From Hortaea werneckii (lineage: Eukaryota; Ascomycota; Dothideomycetes; Mycosphaerellales; Teratosphaeriaceae), in assembly GCA_037044905.1 (NCBI GenBank), contig JBAOKB010000024.1, positions 682,001-746,000 of the forward strand: a stretch of 64,000 nucleotides of DNA. The letters are read 5' to 3'. The notes below the pieces were generated by a model. That model was not told where the DNA came from. It saw only the letters and a list, made by a program, of their open reading frames with translations, and searched no databases. Positions 32,345 to 42,075 of this stretch are shown in pieces. The translations under genes were made by a program, and so were the position numbers. The first letter of the stretch is position 1. Each line of letters opens with the position of its first letter.

Positions 32345-35300
32345 CTAGCAGTTCTTCAGGTAATTTGACGGCACGAGGCCGACCACCCCGGGCTTCGTGC
32401 ACACCTCGGCCTCCCACCAGCCGTCGTCCTGGTGCCGCGTGACGGCGAGGATGTCGCCCTTGGCGAAGGAAAGTTCCTCCGGGATCGCAGCCGCGTACAT
32501 GTACATTGCGCGAGCTACAAAGTTCACACGTTAGCAAAGGAAATGGGGTTTCACAGCTTGAAGGTATTCGATCGTGGGGTGAACTTACAGAAATGGAGGA
32601 TGGGTCTGCCATCCTTAGTAACTTGTCTATTGCCCGCGATGCTCTGGCTACGGGGTCTGGGTGCAAGCTGCTGGCTGCCGTACGGCGATTCTTGAGGATA
32701 GTACTGGCTCTGTGGTCTTCTCTGCTGCGGCGGTGCGGCATACGGATCGGGACCGCCTGCGGGAGCCAGAACCATCGCACCCGGGCTGCCTAGATCGGAG
32801 CCGCCGCGGCTGCTAGGTGGTCTCATGCCGGCATTTGACGGTGGGCGCTGGTACGCCGGGTTTGGTGATGCGGCGCGGGGGCCGGCATATCCAGGTGAGC
32901 CGCCGCGGGAGTTGTAGCCGCCGTAGTTCGGCTGGGGTTTGATCGGGCTGCTGGACTGAGCACGGGGTCTATTGGCTTGGGGTGGAGCGCCGTAAGGGTT
33001 GGGAGATGCAGCGCGAGGTCTGTTGGCTTGGGGCGGGGCACCGTAGGGGTTAGGCGATGCGGCCCGGTAGGGTTGTTGCTGCGGTGGTGCACCTTGACGC
33101 ATGAAGGGGTTGGGGCTTGCAGCGCGAGTAGGCTGAGGCGAGGGGCACGACCTGGTTGAGGGGAAGCTGCACGCGGCGGTGGCTGGCTACGGCCCATGCT
33201 ACTGCCTGGTCTGGACGGCGAGTTGAACATGTCGCGCTTTTGAGCGACGAAACGCTCAGTCGTCTTCTGCATGTCTCGGCTGGTGTGAGCTGGCTGTGGC
33301 GCACCCAGTCTACTGACCGGAGGCATGTCATATGCTGGTGGCGGTGTGTTGCGGTTGCCGTTGTTTGCGAACGGCGCAGGCACTGTGCCAGGTGCTGGAG
33401 TTGACATGCCATAATGCTTATCAGCAGACTGGCGTACAGATGCTTGCTTCGTTACGCCCTTCAATTCAGCAAGAGCTTGGGCGATTGGATCAACGTCGTC
33501 TTTCTTTGGTGAAGGTCTGCCGCGTTTATCCGGCGAAGAGACGTCGAACACATTTCCGCCTATGCCCAGCTGATAGCCAGGCTCAGCCGCTGTTGGCTCT
33601 GGCTCCGGGCTAGGAGATGGCTGCTTTGCTTGCCAGGTGTTTGCCCTGTTGTTGGCACCGAAATGCGGTTTCACTGGAGCGGCAGCATTGGCAGAGTTGT
33701 CTGGCATGGTAGCTGGAGCCCAAGTCTTTCGCTGAGCCGGTGGAATCGATTCGACATGGGGAGGAGCTTCAGCCTTCTTCTGGCTGCGCTTCCTGAATGG
33801 GCTATTGAAGAAACCGCCCTTCTTCTTCGGAGGCCCAGCGTCTTCCGGGCCGGACGATACGCCAGACATGCCAGACATACCAGACATGGCGGAGCCGTTG
33901 TATTGCTTCGTAGGTGACGCATTGCCGCTAGTCGGCTCGAAACTGGAGAAAGAGGTTGGTGCCGAGTAGTCGCTGTGATCCTGGCTGTCACGGCTTTCAG
34001 GGCGAGTTGGAGATGGATTGGAGCTGCGCTCCGATGCTGCGCCATAGCGGCAGAACTGTGTCATGCCATCGGTTGGATATGGGTTGTGCGGAATTTGGGG
34101 TGCGTTGGCGTATGGGTCCATCGGTGCTGATGTCTGGCTAGGGTTCAGAGGAGGTGGTGCAACGGCACTACCGTGCGAGCTGCGAGCATTGAAGCTGTCA
34201 TCGCCCTGTAGCGATGGACGGCCGCTCTGCATCGAGTTTCGACCGCCTTGTAAAGAAGACTGAAATGACGCGCGGGCCTTCGGCATGCCCATCTCTTCGC
34301 GCAAGCTAGATTCTGGGTCATGGTGGGATTCGTATGTGCTAGGCTGAGGCGAGGATGATCTATACGTCGGATTCATCGTCCTTTGAAACTGTGCCACGGA
34401 ATAGTCGCCGTCGTCCGATTCGGCTCTTGACATCATGTCATCGACATCGCCGCGACAGAAGTTGATGTACTTCGGCGGGTCTGGAATCTCTTGCCCGGTG
34501 CCACTCTCCTGGATGAAGCTCGAGATGTCTTTCTCCACGTCGCAGTCTTCAAGGGACAAGCGGATCTTCTCACACGAAGCATCGTCACTCACGCAGACAG
34601 TCGACGCAATGTTGGCAAAGTTCCACAGGCTACTCTTGAAGTAGTCGATCCGCTCTTCTTCCAGATCCTGGAACTTGTCGCATGCCGCCTTCCACTCGCG
34701 GTTCCACCGGCCCGTCGTCTCCTCAAGGATCTTGACGGCAGCTTCATACTCGTTGCTGTTTGCCGACATCTGAATCTGCGTCTTCTCCAGCTTCTGCTTG
34801 TTCTTACGCTCCTCTTGTCCCATGACCATGTGCCCTTGAGCTAGGTAACCTTTGATCTTTAGGCAGTCTTGTTCGTATCGATCGCGTGTCTTGTTCACAA
34901 CTCCAGTCTGCTGCATCTTGGTCTTGTGCAGCTTCTCGATGCCGTTTTGAACAATCTTCCGCCTCTCTTTGAGTCCGCCAGAGAATGCCGCCAGAGGCTC
35001 GTCCAGCTCACTCTTCATCTTGGCCGCAACATTCTGATGCTCCTTGCCCATCGATTCGACCTCACCACGAACGACATCCATCGACATGCGGAGCGTGCCG
35101 GCTTCACTGGAGCCCAAAGGCTTCCTCGCCAGGCTTAGCAACTTTTTGGCATAGTCTTCTTCGATAGATGCGCGCGCGGCATAGAAAGCTTTCAGTTCAT
35201 CGGAAGTGGTCTTGGAGTTGTGCATGCGCTCGAGTAATGGTGTGACGCCAGCGTCATCTTTGCCCCAGAAATTGTTTGCGACTAGATCTGTGTCAGCTTC

Positions 35301-35382
35301 AAGTGAACCGTCGTCTTGTTGGGGAGCGGTGCATACAAGAAAGTGAGACGGTAGGACCGTCTGATGCCGCTGGACCAGGCAT
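32345..35382 (-). CDS. F-BAR and SH3 cytokinesis protein (Cdc15/Imp2/Hof1 type)
   Basis: These proteins bend membrane and organise the contractile ring and septum. Three exons (35337-35382, 32589-35287, 32345-32514) have a 49-nt first intron and a 74-nt last intron. The F-BAR region spans about residues 16-300, with LVANNFWGKDDAGVTPLLER, FYAARASIEEDYAKKLLSLA, TRDRYEQDCLKIKGYLAQGH, WNFANIASTVCVSDD and IQESGTGQEIPDPPKYINF, all typical of this branch. A long Ser/Pro-rich, probably disordered linker follows, then a C-terminal SH3 (RAMYMYAAAIPEELSFAKGD, QDDGWWEAEV, GLVPSNYL) ending LKNC. The linker carries a 51-nt tandem repeat. The exons sum to 2,915 bases, one short; one C is missing near 33143 (run of four instead of five), after which APSPQPTRAASPNPF continues. 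Restored length is 971 residues. Hof1 is the yeast name; I do not assign it. Confidence 0.92.
32966..33067 (+). repeat. 51-nt coding minisatellite in the F-BAR linker
   Basis: Two near-identical 51-nt units (32966-33016 and 33017-33067) plus a degenerate third (to about 33128) encode RAASPNPYGAPPQANRP units on the minus strand. The period keeps the frame. It follows the one-base break near 33143. Confidence 0.8.
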
Positions 35383-36687
35383 GGCGCCTGTCGCTGCGTT
35401 GTAGCTGACCTGTTCGTATGTAGCAATGACCCTTGGTCAAGGTGGTTGTAACGAAAGATTACTCGTGCCCTAGCAATGTATGACCGCTGGAGATTCAAAC
35501 GGCCAGATGTGCAGTAGCAGCAGCAGTGTGGAATGCTCAAATCCGCATTCGTGGAGATGGAGACGGGGCTGGGGCGCTGGGAGGCGTCATTGCTTGCGCT
35601 TGTCAACATGGTCGCTGCATAGCAACAAGCGCCGTCCTCCGACACAGCGACGCCAACTCTACTCCGTCTCCAATCGCTTCCTTTCCTCCTTGCACGTCAC
35701 CTCGGTCTGGTGTTCCTGGTTTGCTACAACGACAACAACCTGTCCCTTCTTTCAGATGCCTTTCCAAGAAAATTCAATGATTTGGGTTAAGCATCACACT
35801 CGTCTCGCCGGCGTAGGACGATCTTGCCGGGACCTTACACATGCTTGAACAATGGAAGTGCTCCGTCCGTGTGGCACGAATTTAAGCGGCCTACATGTAG
35901 CGAATGCGTTGGCCCGATCCTGCAGGCACTGCCGAACAAGGCAACGACCATAATCTCCGAATAGTCGACCAGCTGGATCTCCGGCGTTCGTTGGATTTGC
36001 GCAGCTCTCATCATCAAACCAATCAATCGGTCGAACTTGCCATCGACTGAGCCCAGTTCGAGGCGCAGCCTTGAGGTGGCGAAGCATGTTCACTCTCGGC
36101 TTCTGCCTGCGCCCCTTCGTGGGAATTCGAAGCCATGAACGCTTGCATGATTTCGAATTGGTAACACGACCAGGTCATGATCAGAGTCACCTGCCCAATT
36201 GCGCACATGTTCACTGTCCTTGCTAGAGCCTGTGTCCATCCTTGTTTGGAATTGACCGCTCTTGCAGCTTTGACGGTGGAACAAGACCTAGGTATAGCCT
36301 TATGCAGCTCCAAAATGCGTGTCATACGAGAGCTTCGCACAAAGGCAGTCTTCAGTAAATGACATGAAGGCAACAGCAGTAAGTGGACTTTAAAGACTCT
36401 TTGAGAGTTGCTCCCAACCCGTATCCGTTGTTTCCCATATTTCCGCAGGGCTGAGAGCTTTCATGAGCAGCCTAAGGCTCGATGGATTCGGTCTTGGCTT
36501 ACAGCGCCATCGGCTGTGCAAGAAGCTGTTGTTGCGCCTTGGGGCACCCTTTTTGGCACCTACCACCATGCTCCTGTCACGACATTTTAACGTGCTTTTG
36601 TTCTTCATTTGAACAAATCTCATCTCCTTGTGTAACTACCGCAATCATTAGGACCCGGTATTAGGATCACAGTCTGGCGCGAACACG
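35383..36687. other. Divergent promoter region
   Basis: This spacer lies between the F-BAR gene and the RBR ligase gene. No supported gene or RNA is seen. It contains a CAGCAGCAG run near 35517-35526. Confidence 0.45.
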
Positions 36688-38637
36688 ATGGCAGGGCTCA
36701 AGAAACTGGCTTCCACGCTCCGACTCGGCAACACACGGGCCACAAACCATAATGCAGGGAGCACAGGGAATGAAGAGAGTCTTATCAAGCCAAAGAAGCT
36801 TGCCAAATTTCAAAAGGGTGCCTTGAATCTAAAGCAGCATGAAGGTAATTCCAAAGGGTCGTCAGTAGCACAGCTTTCTCCAACGCTAGCTCAAGTTTCC
36901 TCACAAGAAAACGAAGACCAAGTGTCCATTCGTACTGTTTCCTCGTACAGCATAGATGAGGAAATCAGAGACTTGGCTGCTTTGTCGAGAAGGTATGAAA
37001 GTACCCAGACGCACCTTGAGGCCTCCTCGCGGAACACTGAAGATCAAGCTCCAATTTATAGCTGCCGCTGGAACAGCTCGTACGTGAGATTAAAAGATTT
37101 GCCTGCTTCAGTCGACAGATATGAAGCTTTTCAATCTAAATCCCGCCTTTTTCGTCCAGGAAGCAATAAGTCGGTCAGCAAGTTTGGCCTTAAAAGAGCT
37201 TCCGACCAACCAGAGATATCAAACTTGGAAGCCAGTTCTTCTTCAGTAGCACCCAAACGGCCCTTAGTCTCATCGTCATTAGCGCCTCGACGACCTCCAG
37301 GTGGGAAAATTCCAGGGCGAAAGTGTGGGCTCGAAGATCCGGAAGAACCCAACTTTGCGCCTTCGGCGGCAGCACTGCTAGGCCATGAATTGAGTCCAGC
37401 CGAAGGCATGTCTGTCGTACCCCCGGACGTAGTGGAGCCATTTGATGAAGAGAGTCGACCCATAACGCCTTCCTCCTCCGAATCGAGGAGTAGTTATGCC
37501 ACCGCTGAGTCCGGATGGTGGCAATTGCCAGAGCCACAGCAGTCGGCATCGTTGCGCTGCGGAAGCAGAGCTCAAGCTGCACCATCGGAAACACATGGCG
37601 AGCGCGCGTTAAGCGAAGCTGTGCCTGGCAAAGCTGCGCCAACATCTTGGGCAAACGACTCTTGGACTAATGCGATAGTCAATACGGGGGAGCCTACCCA
37701 TCGGTGGAAGGGCAAGTCCCGAGCCACAGACCAGCCACAAGGTCACAGCAAAGATGCCCCATCTCTGTTGCATCTTCTTGCCCGCGCAGCCAGCATTGAA
37801 CGGGTCATCGAATCGCAACTGCTTAGCGAGGCGGATCCATCCTTACATCTACGTGAGATGCACGCTCGAATTCGCTTGTTCCAAGAGTCGGCACTGCGTT
37901 TGCAACGAGAGCAAGATGAAAGAAAGCGGGCGCGATTGCGCGAATGTGTAGTGTGCGGTGACACCAAAGACCCTCTCGACTTCCCCGTCAAGGCTCCAAC
38001 GCCAGGCTGCAGGCACCCCTCTCGTCTATGTAGCCAATGCTTACAATCCTGGATCGCTTCTGAATTGGATTCCAAGGGCTGCGAAGGCATCAAATGCCCA
38101 GAGTGTCCGCAGATACTTCAACACGCGGACGTAAGGCAAGCAGCATCGCGAGAAACTTTCCAGGTCTACGACAATCTTGCTACGCGCAACGCCCTCTCGA
38201 CTTTGACCGAGTTTGCCTGGTGCCTCAACCCCCAGTGCGGCTCCGGGCAGCTTAACATTCAGAATCAAAATTACATGGAATGCGCTTCGTGTCGGTTTAA
38301 ACAGTGCCTACGGCATAACGGGGCTTGGCACACGGGCGAGACGTGCGAGCAATACGAGTATCGGAGCTCAGGCGCCAAGGCAAGAGCGGACGAAGCCAAA
38401 ACCGAAGCGACGCTGAAGACGATGTCAAAGCTATGTCCTAACAAGAAGTGCGGATGGCGTATCGAGAAGATTGGTGGGTGCGAACATATGACCTGCCGGC
38501 GGTGTCGACACGAGTTCTGCTGGCAGTGCATGGCCGCGCAAAGTGAGATCAAGCGGATTGGGAACGAAGCCCATAAGACCTGGTGTAAATTTCATTCGAG
38601 GAATTTGGAGACTGCGTGGCCTTTCAATATGCATTAA
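36688..38637 (+). CDS. RBR-type E3 ubiquitin ligase
   Basis: RING-between-RING ligases take ubiquitin from an E2 onto a catalytic cysteine and pass it to substrate. The intact single exon encodes 649 residues. Residues 1-410 are Ser/Pro-rich, probably disordered, with no other domain that I can name. RING1 starts near 420 (CVVCGDTKD, CRHPSRLCSQC, KCPEC). An IBR-like region follows (FAWCLNPQCGSGQ, CASCRFKQC, HTGETCEQYE). RING2 (LCPNKKCGWRIEK, CEHMTCRRCRHEFCWQC) carries the probable catalytic Cys598 in GGCEHMTC, where parkin- and HOIP-type ligases have theirs. The protein ends soon after RING2, at PFNMH. Substrates are unknown. The whole frame is uninterrupted. Confidence 0.93.
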   Translation: MAGLKKLASTLRLGNTRATNHNAGSTGNEESLIKPKKLAKFQKGALNLKQHEGNSKGSSVAQLSPTLAQVSSQENEDQVSIRTVSSYSIDEEIRDLAALSRRYESTQTHLEASSRNTEDQAPIYSCRWNSSYVRLKDLPASVDRYEAFQSKSRLFRPGSNKSVSKFGLKRASDQPEISNLEASSSSVAPKRPLVSSSLAPRRPPGGKIPGRKCGLEDPEEPNFAPSAAALLGHELSPAEGMSVVPPDVVEPFDEESRPITPSSSESRSSYATAESGWWQLPEPQQSASLRCGSRAQAAPSETHGERALSEAVPGKAAPTSWANDSWTNAIVNTGEPTHRWKGKSRATDQPQGHSKDAPSLLHLLARAASIERVIESQLLSEADPSLHLREMHARIRLFQESALRLQREQDERKRARLRECVVCGDTKDPLDFPVKAPTPGCRHPSRLCSQCLQSWIASELDSKGCEGIKCPECPQILQHADVRQAASRETFQVYDNLATRNALSTLTEFAWCLNPQCGSGQLNIQNQNYMECASCRFKQCLRHNGAWHTGETCEQYEYRSSGAKARADEAKTEATLKTMSKLCPNKKCGWRIEKIGGCEHMTCRRCRHEFCWQCMAAQSEIKRIGNEAHKTWCKFHSRNLETAWPFNMH

Positions 38638-39690
38638 GAGATCGCATTTGGTTGGGGTTGGGGTCGTCAATAGTCATAGCTTATTTGCGAGACATGCTAG
38701 TAAAGCAGGTCTCATACTACGAAAGTGCCATGCATTTGAACTGTGCGAGCAGCAATTTCCTGAGATGATGCTGGCTTGTATACCCCGTCTTCGAGAAGAG
38801 GTAACAGTTGCATAGTACGGAAGTGCCCTACAGCTGAATCCAACGGGTGTTAATTCCGGGAGAGAGGACGGTCCAAGAAGTACGCCATGACTATGATAGA
38901 CTATTCTCGCCTATAGCAGTGAAATTCATAGTATGGACATCCTCTGCGAGTGCAGTTGACGAGTAGACGCTCCCGGGAATCTAGAGTCCTTGATATGCCG
39001 AAAAATCGACCGTAGTTTTTCGAAGCTGATATGCAGTTTCATGTCGCCATGCCAAATAGTGATTCACCCGTGTTAGATTAATGCGCTTTGTGGTTTCAAG
39101 ACAAGAAGGCATGCTCGAGGGAGATGGGTCTTGTTCTATGTTTTATATCTGGGATTTTGGGAATGTGGGGATATAACCGACGATTGGGTAGATAACCGAC
39201 TTTTGCCGCTATGTGAAAGAGAATCGGGTATGCCAAAGAATACAGTACAGTCTAGATTTTTCTTGAGTATAGGAGATATCAAACGCATCTCGTTGCTACG
39301 GAGAAAGTATTGGCACACCAAAGGTGCAATACAGTAGCGTAGAGAGGCAAACATGGTGACGAGAATTATAAACACCTTATAGAGCGGTGCTTCTCCTCGG
39401 AAGACGCCTACATCGAGCTCGAATCGTACATCTGCACGATAAGTCGCTTGGTTCGCTCCAACTTTACCCCATGTAGCCGACTTGACAGTGCAAGATTTTA
39501 GTATGTCAGTCAGATGTACAGACAGAATGTCTCTATGAAGCTTGTAATAACTCGAGCGGGGCGATAGATGAGCCACTCCCTAAGTACATAGTAGCTACCC
39601 TATCGAAACCACAATCTGTCTTCTGATTCGTTCTGTCTCCCTTGCGAAAGTTCCTATTCACGTATCTTGCAGCACTCATCGACTACCGAC
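38638..39690. other. Intergenic region with relic repeat copy 2
   Basis: This 1 kb region separates two rightward genes and has a repeat copy at 39283-39430 (listed separately). A 146-codon minus-strand frame covers the repeat. No functional gene is supported. Confidence 0.5.
39283..39430 (+). repeat. Relic dispersed repeat, copy 2
   Basis: This aligns with 15508-15650 in the same orientation with the same spacing of three blocks. On the minus strand this copy is open through a frame containing RFELDVGVFRGEAPL and YFLRSNEMR; the same frame is interrupted in copy 1 but keeps FELDGG and YFRYSNEIR. That supports descent from a coding element or gene fragment. Confidence 0.6.
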
Positions 39691-40587
39691 ATGACGAGTC
39701 TCTTGCGAGGGGCGGCACTGATTACAGGTGCAGGATCAGGTACCTTGGCTACATTTCCATGATTCGCACATTTTGATTGACTATCCAAAAAGGTATCGGT
39801 CAGGCTACTGCCCTCGCTTTTGCTAGATATGGCGCACGCCAGCTGGCATTGTGCGATATCCGACCGGATGGTATCGCACAAACGACGCAGAAGCTTAAAA
39901 ATCATCACAAAGATCTCGAGATCCTCAGCCTTAACGTAGACACCAGCCGTGAAGCTGATGTAGACCGTGCCGTCGAGCACACGGCAAAGCACTTCGGCCG
40001 GCTGGATATTGCAGTCAACAATGCTGGAATTAACGGCAAAGCTGCCTCTTCAGATCAGCTGGAGTTCGAAGACTGGCGAAAGACTATGTCTGTCAACTTA
40101 GATGGAGTCTGGCTTTGTCAAAGGGCTGAGATCCGCCAAATGCTGAAGCAGGAGGCCCTCAACCAAGCTCCGAGGAGCGGTAGGGGAATCATTGTTAACG
40201 TAGCCTCCATGCTCGGTCTTGTGGGTGCCTCGCCTTCGACACCGGCTGTTGCATATACAGCAAGCAAGCATGGTGTAATGGGCTTGACAAGGACTGATGC
40301 TGTGATGTATGCACCTAGGGGCATTCGGATCAACGCAGTCTGTCCTGGCTATGTTGCCACGCCCTTATTGGAGGCTGTTGGGGTAAGCTGAGTGCCCTTT
40401 CTTAATCGATACTGTACTGACATAAAAGGCCAATGATATCTTGGCAGCACAGCTGGAGAAAGTCCCACAAAAAAGATATTGTAGTGTGGAAGAGGTTGCG
40501 GATGCTATCAGCTTCCTTGCGAGCCCCATGTCCTCGTTCGTGACGGGTCATAGGCTAGTTTTAGATGGCGGCTACTCGTGTCAATAG
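39691..40587 (+). CDS. Classical short-chain dehydrogenase/reductase
   Basis: This is an NAD(P)-dependent oxidoreductase of unknown substrate. Three exons (39691-39739, 39793-40382, 40429-40587) with 53- and 46-nt introns give 265 residues. The nucleotide-binding TGAGSGIG (12-19) is split by the first intron in the same place as in many fungal SDRs. NNAG, an SM(L) strand with the active-site Ser region, YTASKHG (the YxxxK pair) and PGYVATPL follow, and the C-terminus ends in the usual DGGYS. LCDIRPDG after the second strand, with Asp, favours NAD(H). The stop lies 94 bases from the stop of the convergent esterase gene, so the 3' UTRs probably overlap. Confidence 0.94.
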
Positions 40588-40681
40588 CGCAATTTGGACG
40601 CCTTAGGTCTTTAGCCGCATTCAATTCGTTCTCTCGTCGTACATAAACGATCAATACATACAACAAAGAGCGTCGATCGCC

Positions 40682-41530
40682 TTACAAGCAGCTCCCGATC
40701 ACATTACTGGTACTGTTGGTCACATACTGTCCAAGTGGACCATCGGAACAGAGCAACCCTCTTACAAAAGCCTGCGCAACTACGTCTGCACCCTCCGGAC
40801 TGGTATGAGTATGGTCATTTGGGAAGTAGGTATCGACCGTACTTGCTCCCAGTCTTTCAAACTCGTTGGCAACCAGTTGGCCATGATCGATGAAGATGCC
40901 ATTCTCAAACTCATTGGCGACCATCTCGGAGTATCCAGTGAAACGGTTAGGGGCGTAAGCGAACGTACCGGTCTCCCAGGGGTTGTTCGGCGTTGGCGAG
41001 GAGACAATAACGTAGGCTCCCAGGTCGGTGAACTTTCCCGCAGCGTTTTCAAGGTAAGCGACGCAAGTCAGTATGCCTGATTCCACATCGGTATTGCAGA
41101 CTTCATCGCCATCACCTGGGCAGTCGGTCCTGCCGTTGTCGGTGGGCGTCAAGGAACCGCCATCGTTGTGGCCGAACTCAATCACGACAAAGTCTCCAGC
41201 CACTAAATCCGAAGCAATTTCGTCGAAGCGGCCTTCGCGGGTGTAACTTCTGGCGGAGCGGCCACCGATGGCACGGTTGTCCACGGTAGTCGAGAGGGAG
41301 TACTGAAGATATTCACCCCAACCTAAAACTCATTAGCAACCCCTTCAATTGCCGTCTGCACTGTGGCACTCACCTATAGTGCCACTCCCTCCGCCTTCAG
41401 GAGCCATGGTACTGTCACCAGCTAAATGAACAATGGGATTGTTCTGCCGTTCAATCAAAGGCATAGCAAGTACAGCCACTGGATTTGCTGCCATAGCGGC
41501 CAGCAAACCTGTGCTTGGCTTATACATCAT
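40682..41530 (-). CDS. Secreted rhamnogalacturonan acetylesterase (CE12)
   Basis: This SGNH hydrolase removes acetyl groups from the rhamnogalacturonan backbone of pectin. Two exons (41374-41530 and 40682-41322) around a 51-nt intron give 265 residues. A signal peptide (MMYKPSTGLLAAMAANPVAVLA) precedes the nucleophile block LAGDSTMAPE, with Ser40. Later blocks are GGRSARSYTREGRFD, FGHNDGG, a Cys-containing loop (TDCPGDGDEVC) and NDHTHTSPEGADVVA with the catalytic Asp/His pair in the D-x-x-H form. The catalytic residues, size and signal peptide all match fungal CE12. A second ATG three bases on is an equal alternative. Its presence suggests growth on plant material, which is an inference. Confidence 0.94.
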
Positions 41531-42075
41531 TGCTAAAAGTGAGAATTGGCAACAATAGAAGGCAAATGCATCCAGACGCAAGTTGAATCAAGCGGTGGAC
41601 TAAGTGCAGTACTGGTCCAGATACAAATGCTGGAAAGAGTGCTGCAGCGATCCTTTTAAAACGTGAGAACACAAGCAGCCACTTGCGACTTGTAGACATT
41701 CTGGACGAACGGATCTCTGTCGCCCTTCGCGGCCTATCCACCCGAAGTCCATGCCATTATGTACCTTACTATTCTTGTTAAGCCATGACATGCGCCGATC
41801 TTTTGCCGAAACGACAAGTAGATGTCGGTCGAAGTTGTATCATGCATATTGCAGTCCAGCTGTGGAGTATGTTTATTCGCGGAGAAAATGGTTTCAAAAG
41901 CATCCCAAAACAACCAGTAGATTGCCAAGCTTTGCGGGGGCGCAGAGGTCCGCTCGCTGCCCATAGGACAAGTAATAACCGTGAGTCGATAGATGAGCTT
42001 TTGCAGAACGAGGTGTGAGTACGGTGCGTATGTGGTCTGGGTACCCCGTACAGCAACGCGTTTGCTGGAATGCGT
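41531..42075. other. Promoter of CE12 gene and 3' flank of regulator
   Basis: A 545-base spacer between two leftward genes. Nothing else that I can support is present. Confidence 0.5.

Noticed and set aside
36023..36373. Minus-strand 116-codon frame upstream of the RBR gene
   Set aside because: It has no domain and lies in a divergent promoter.
39136..39576. Minus-strand 146-codon frame over repeat copy 2
   Set aside because: It is better explained as the relic repeat; copy 1 in the same frame has several stops.
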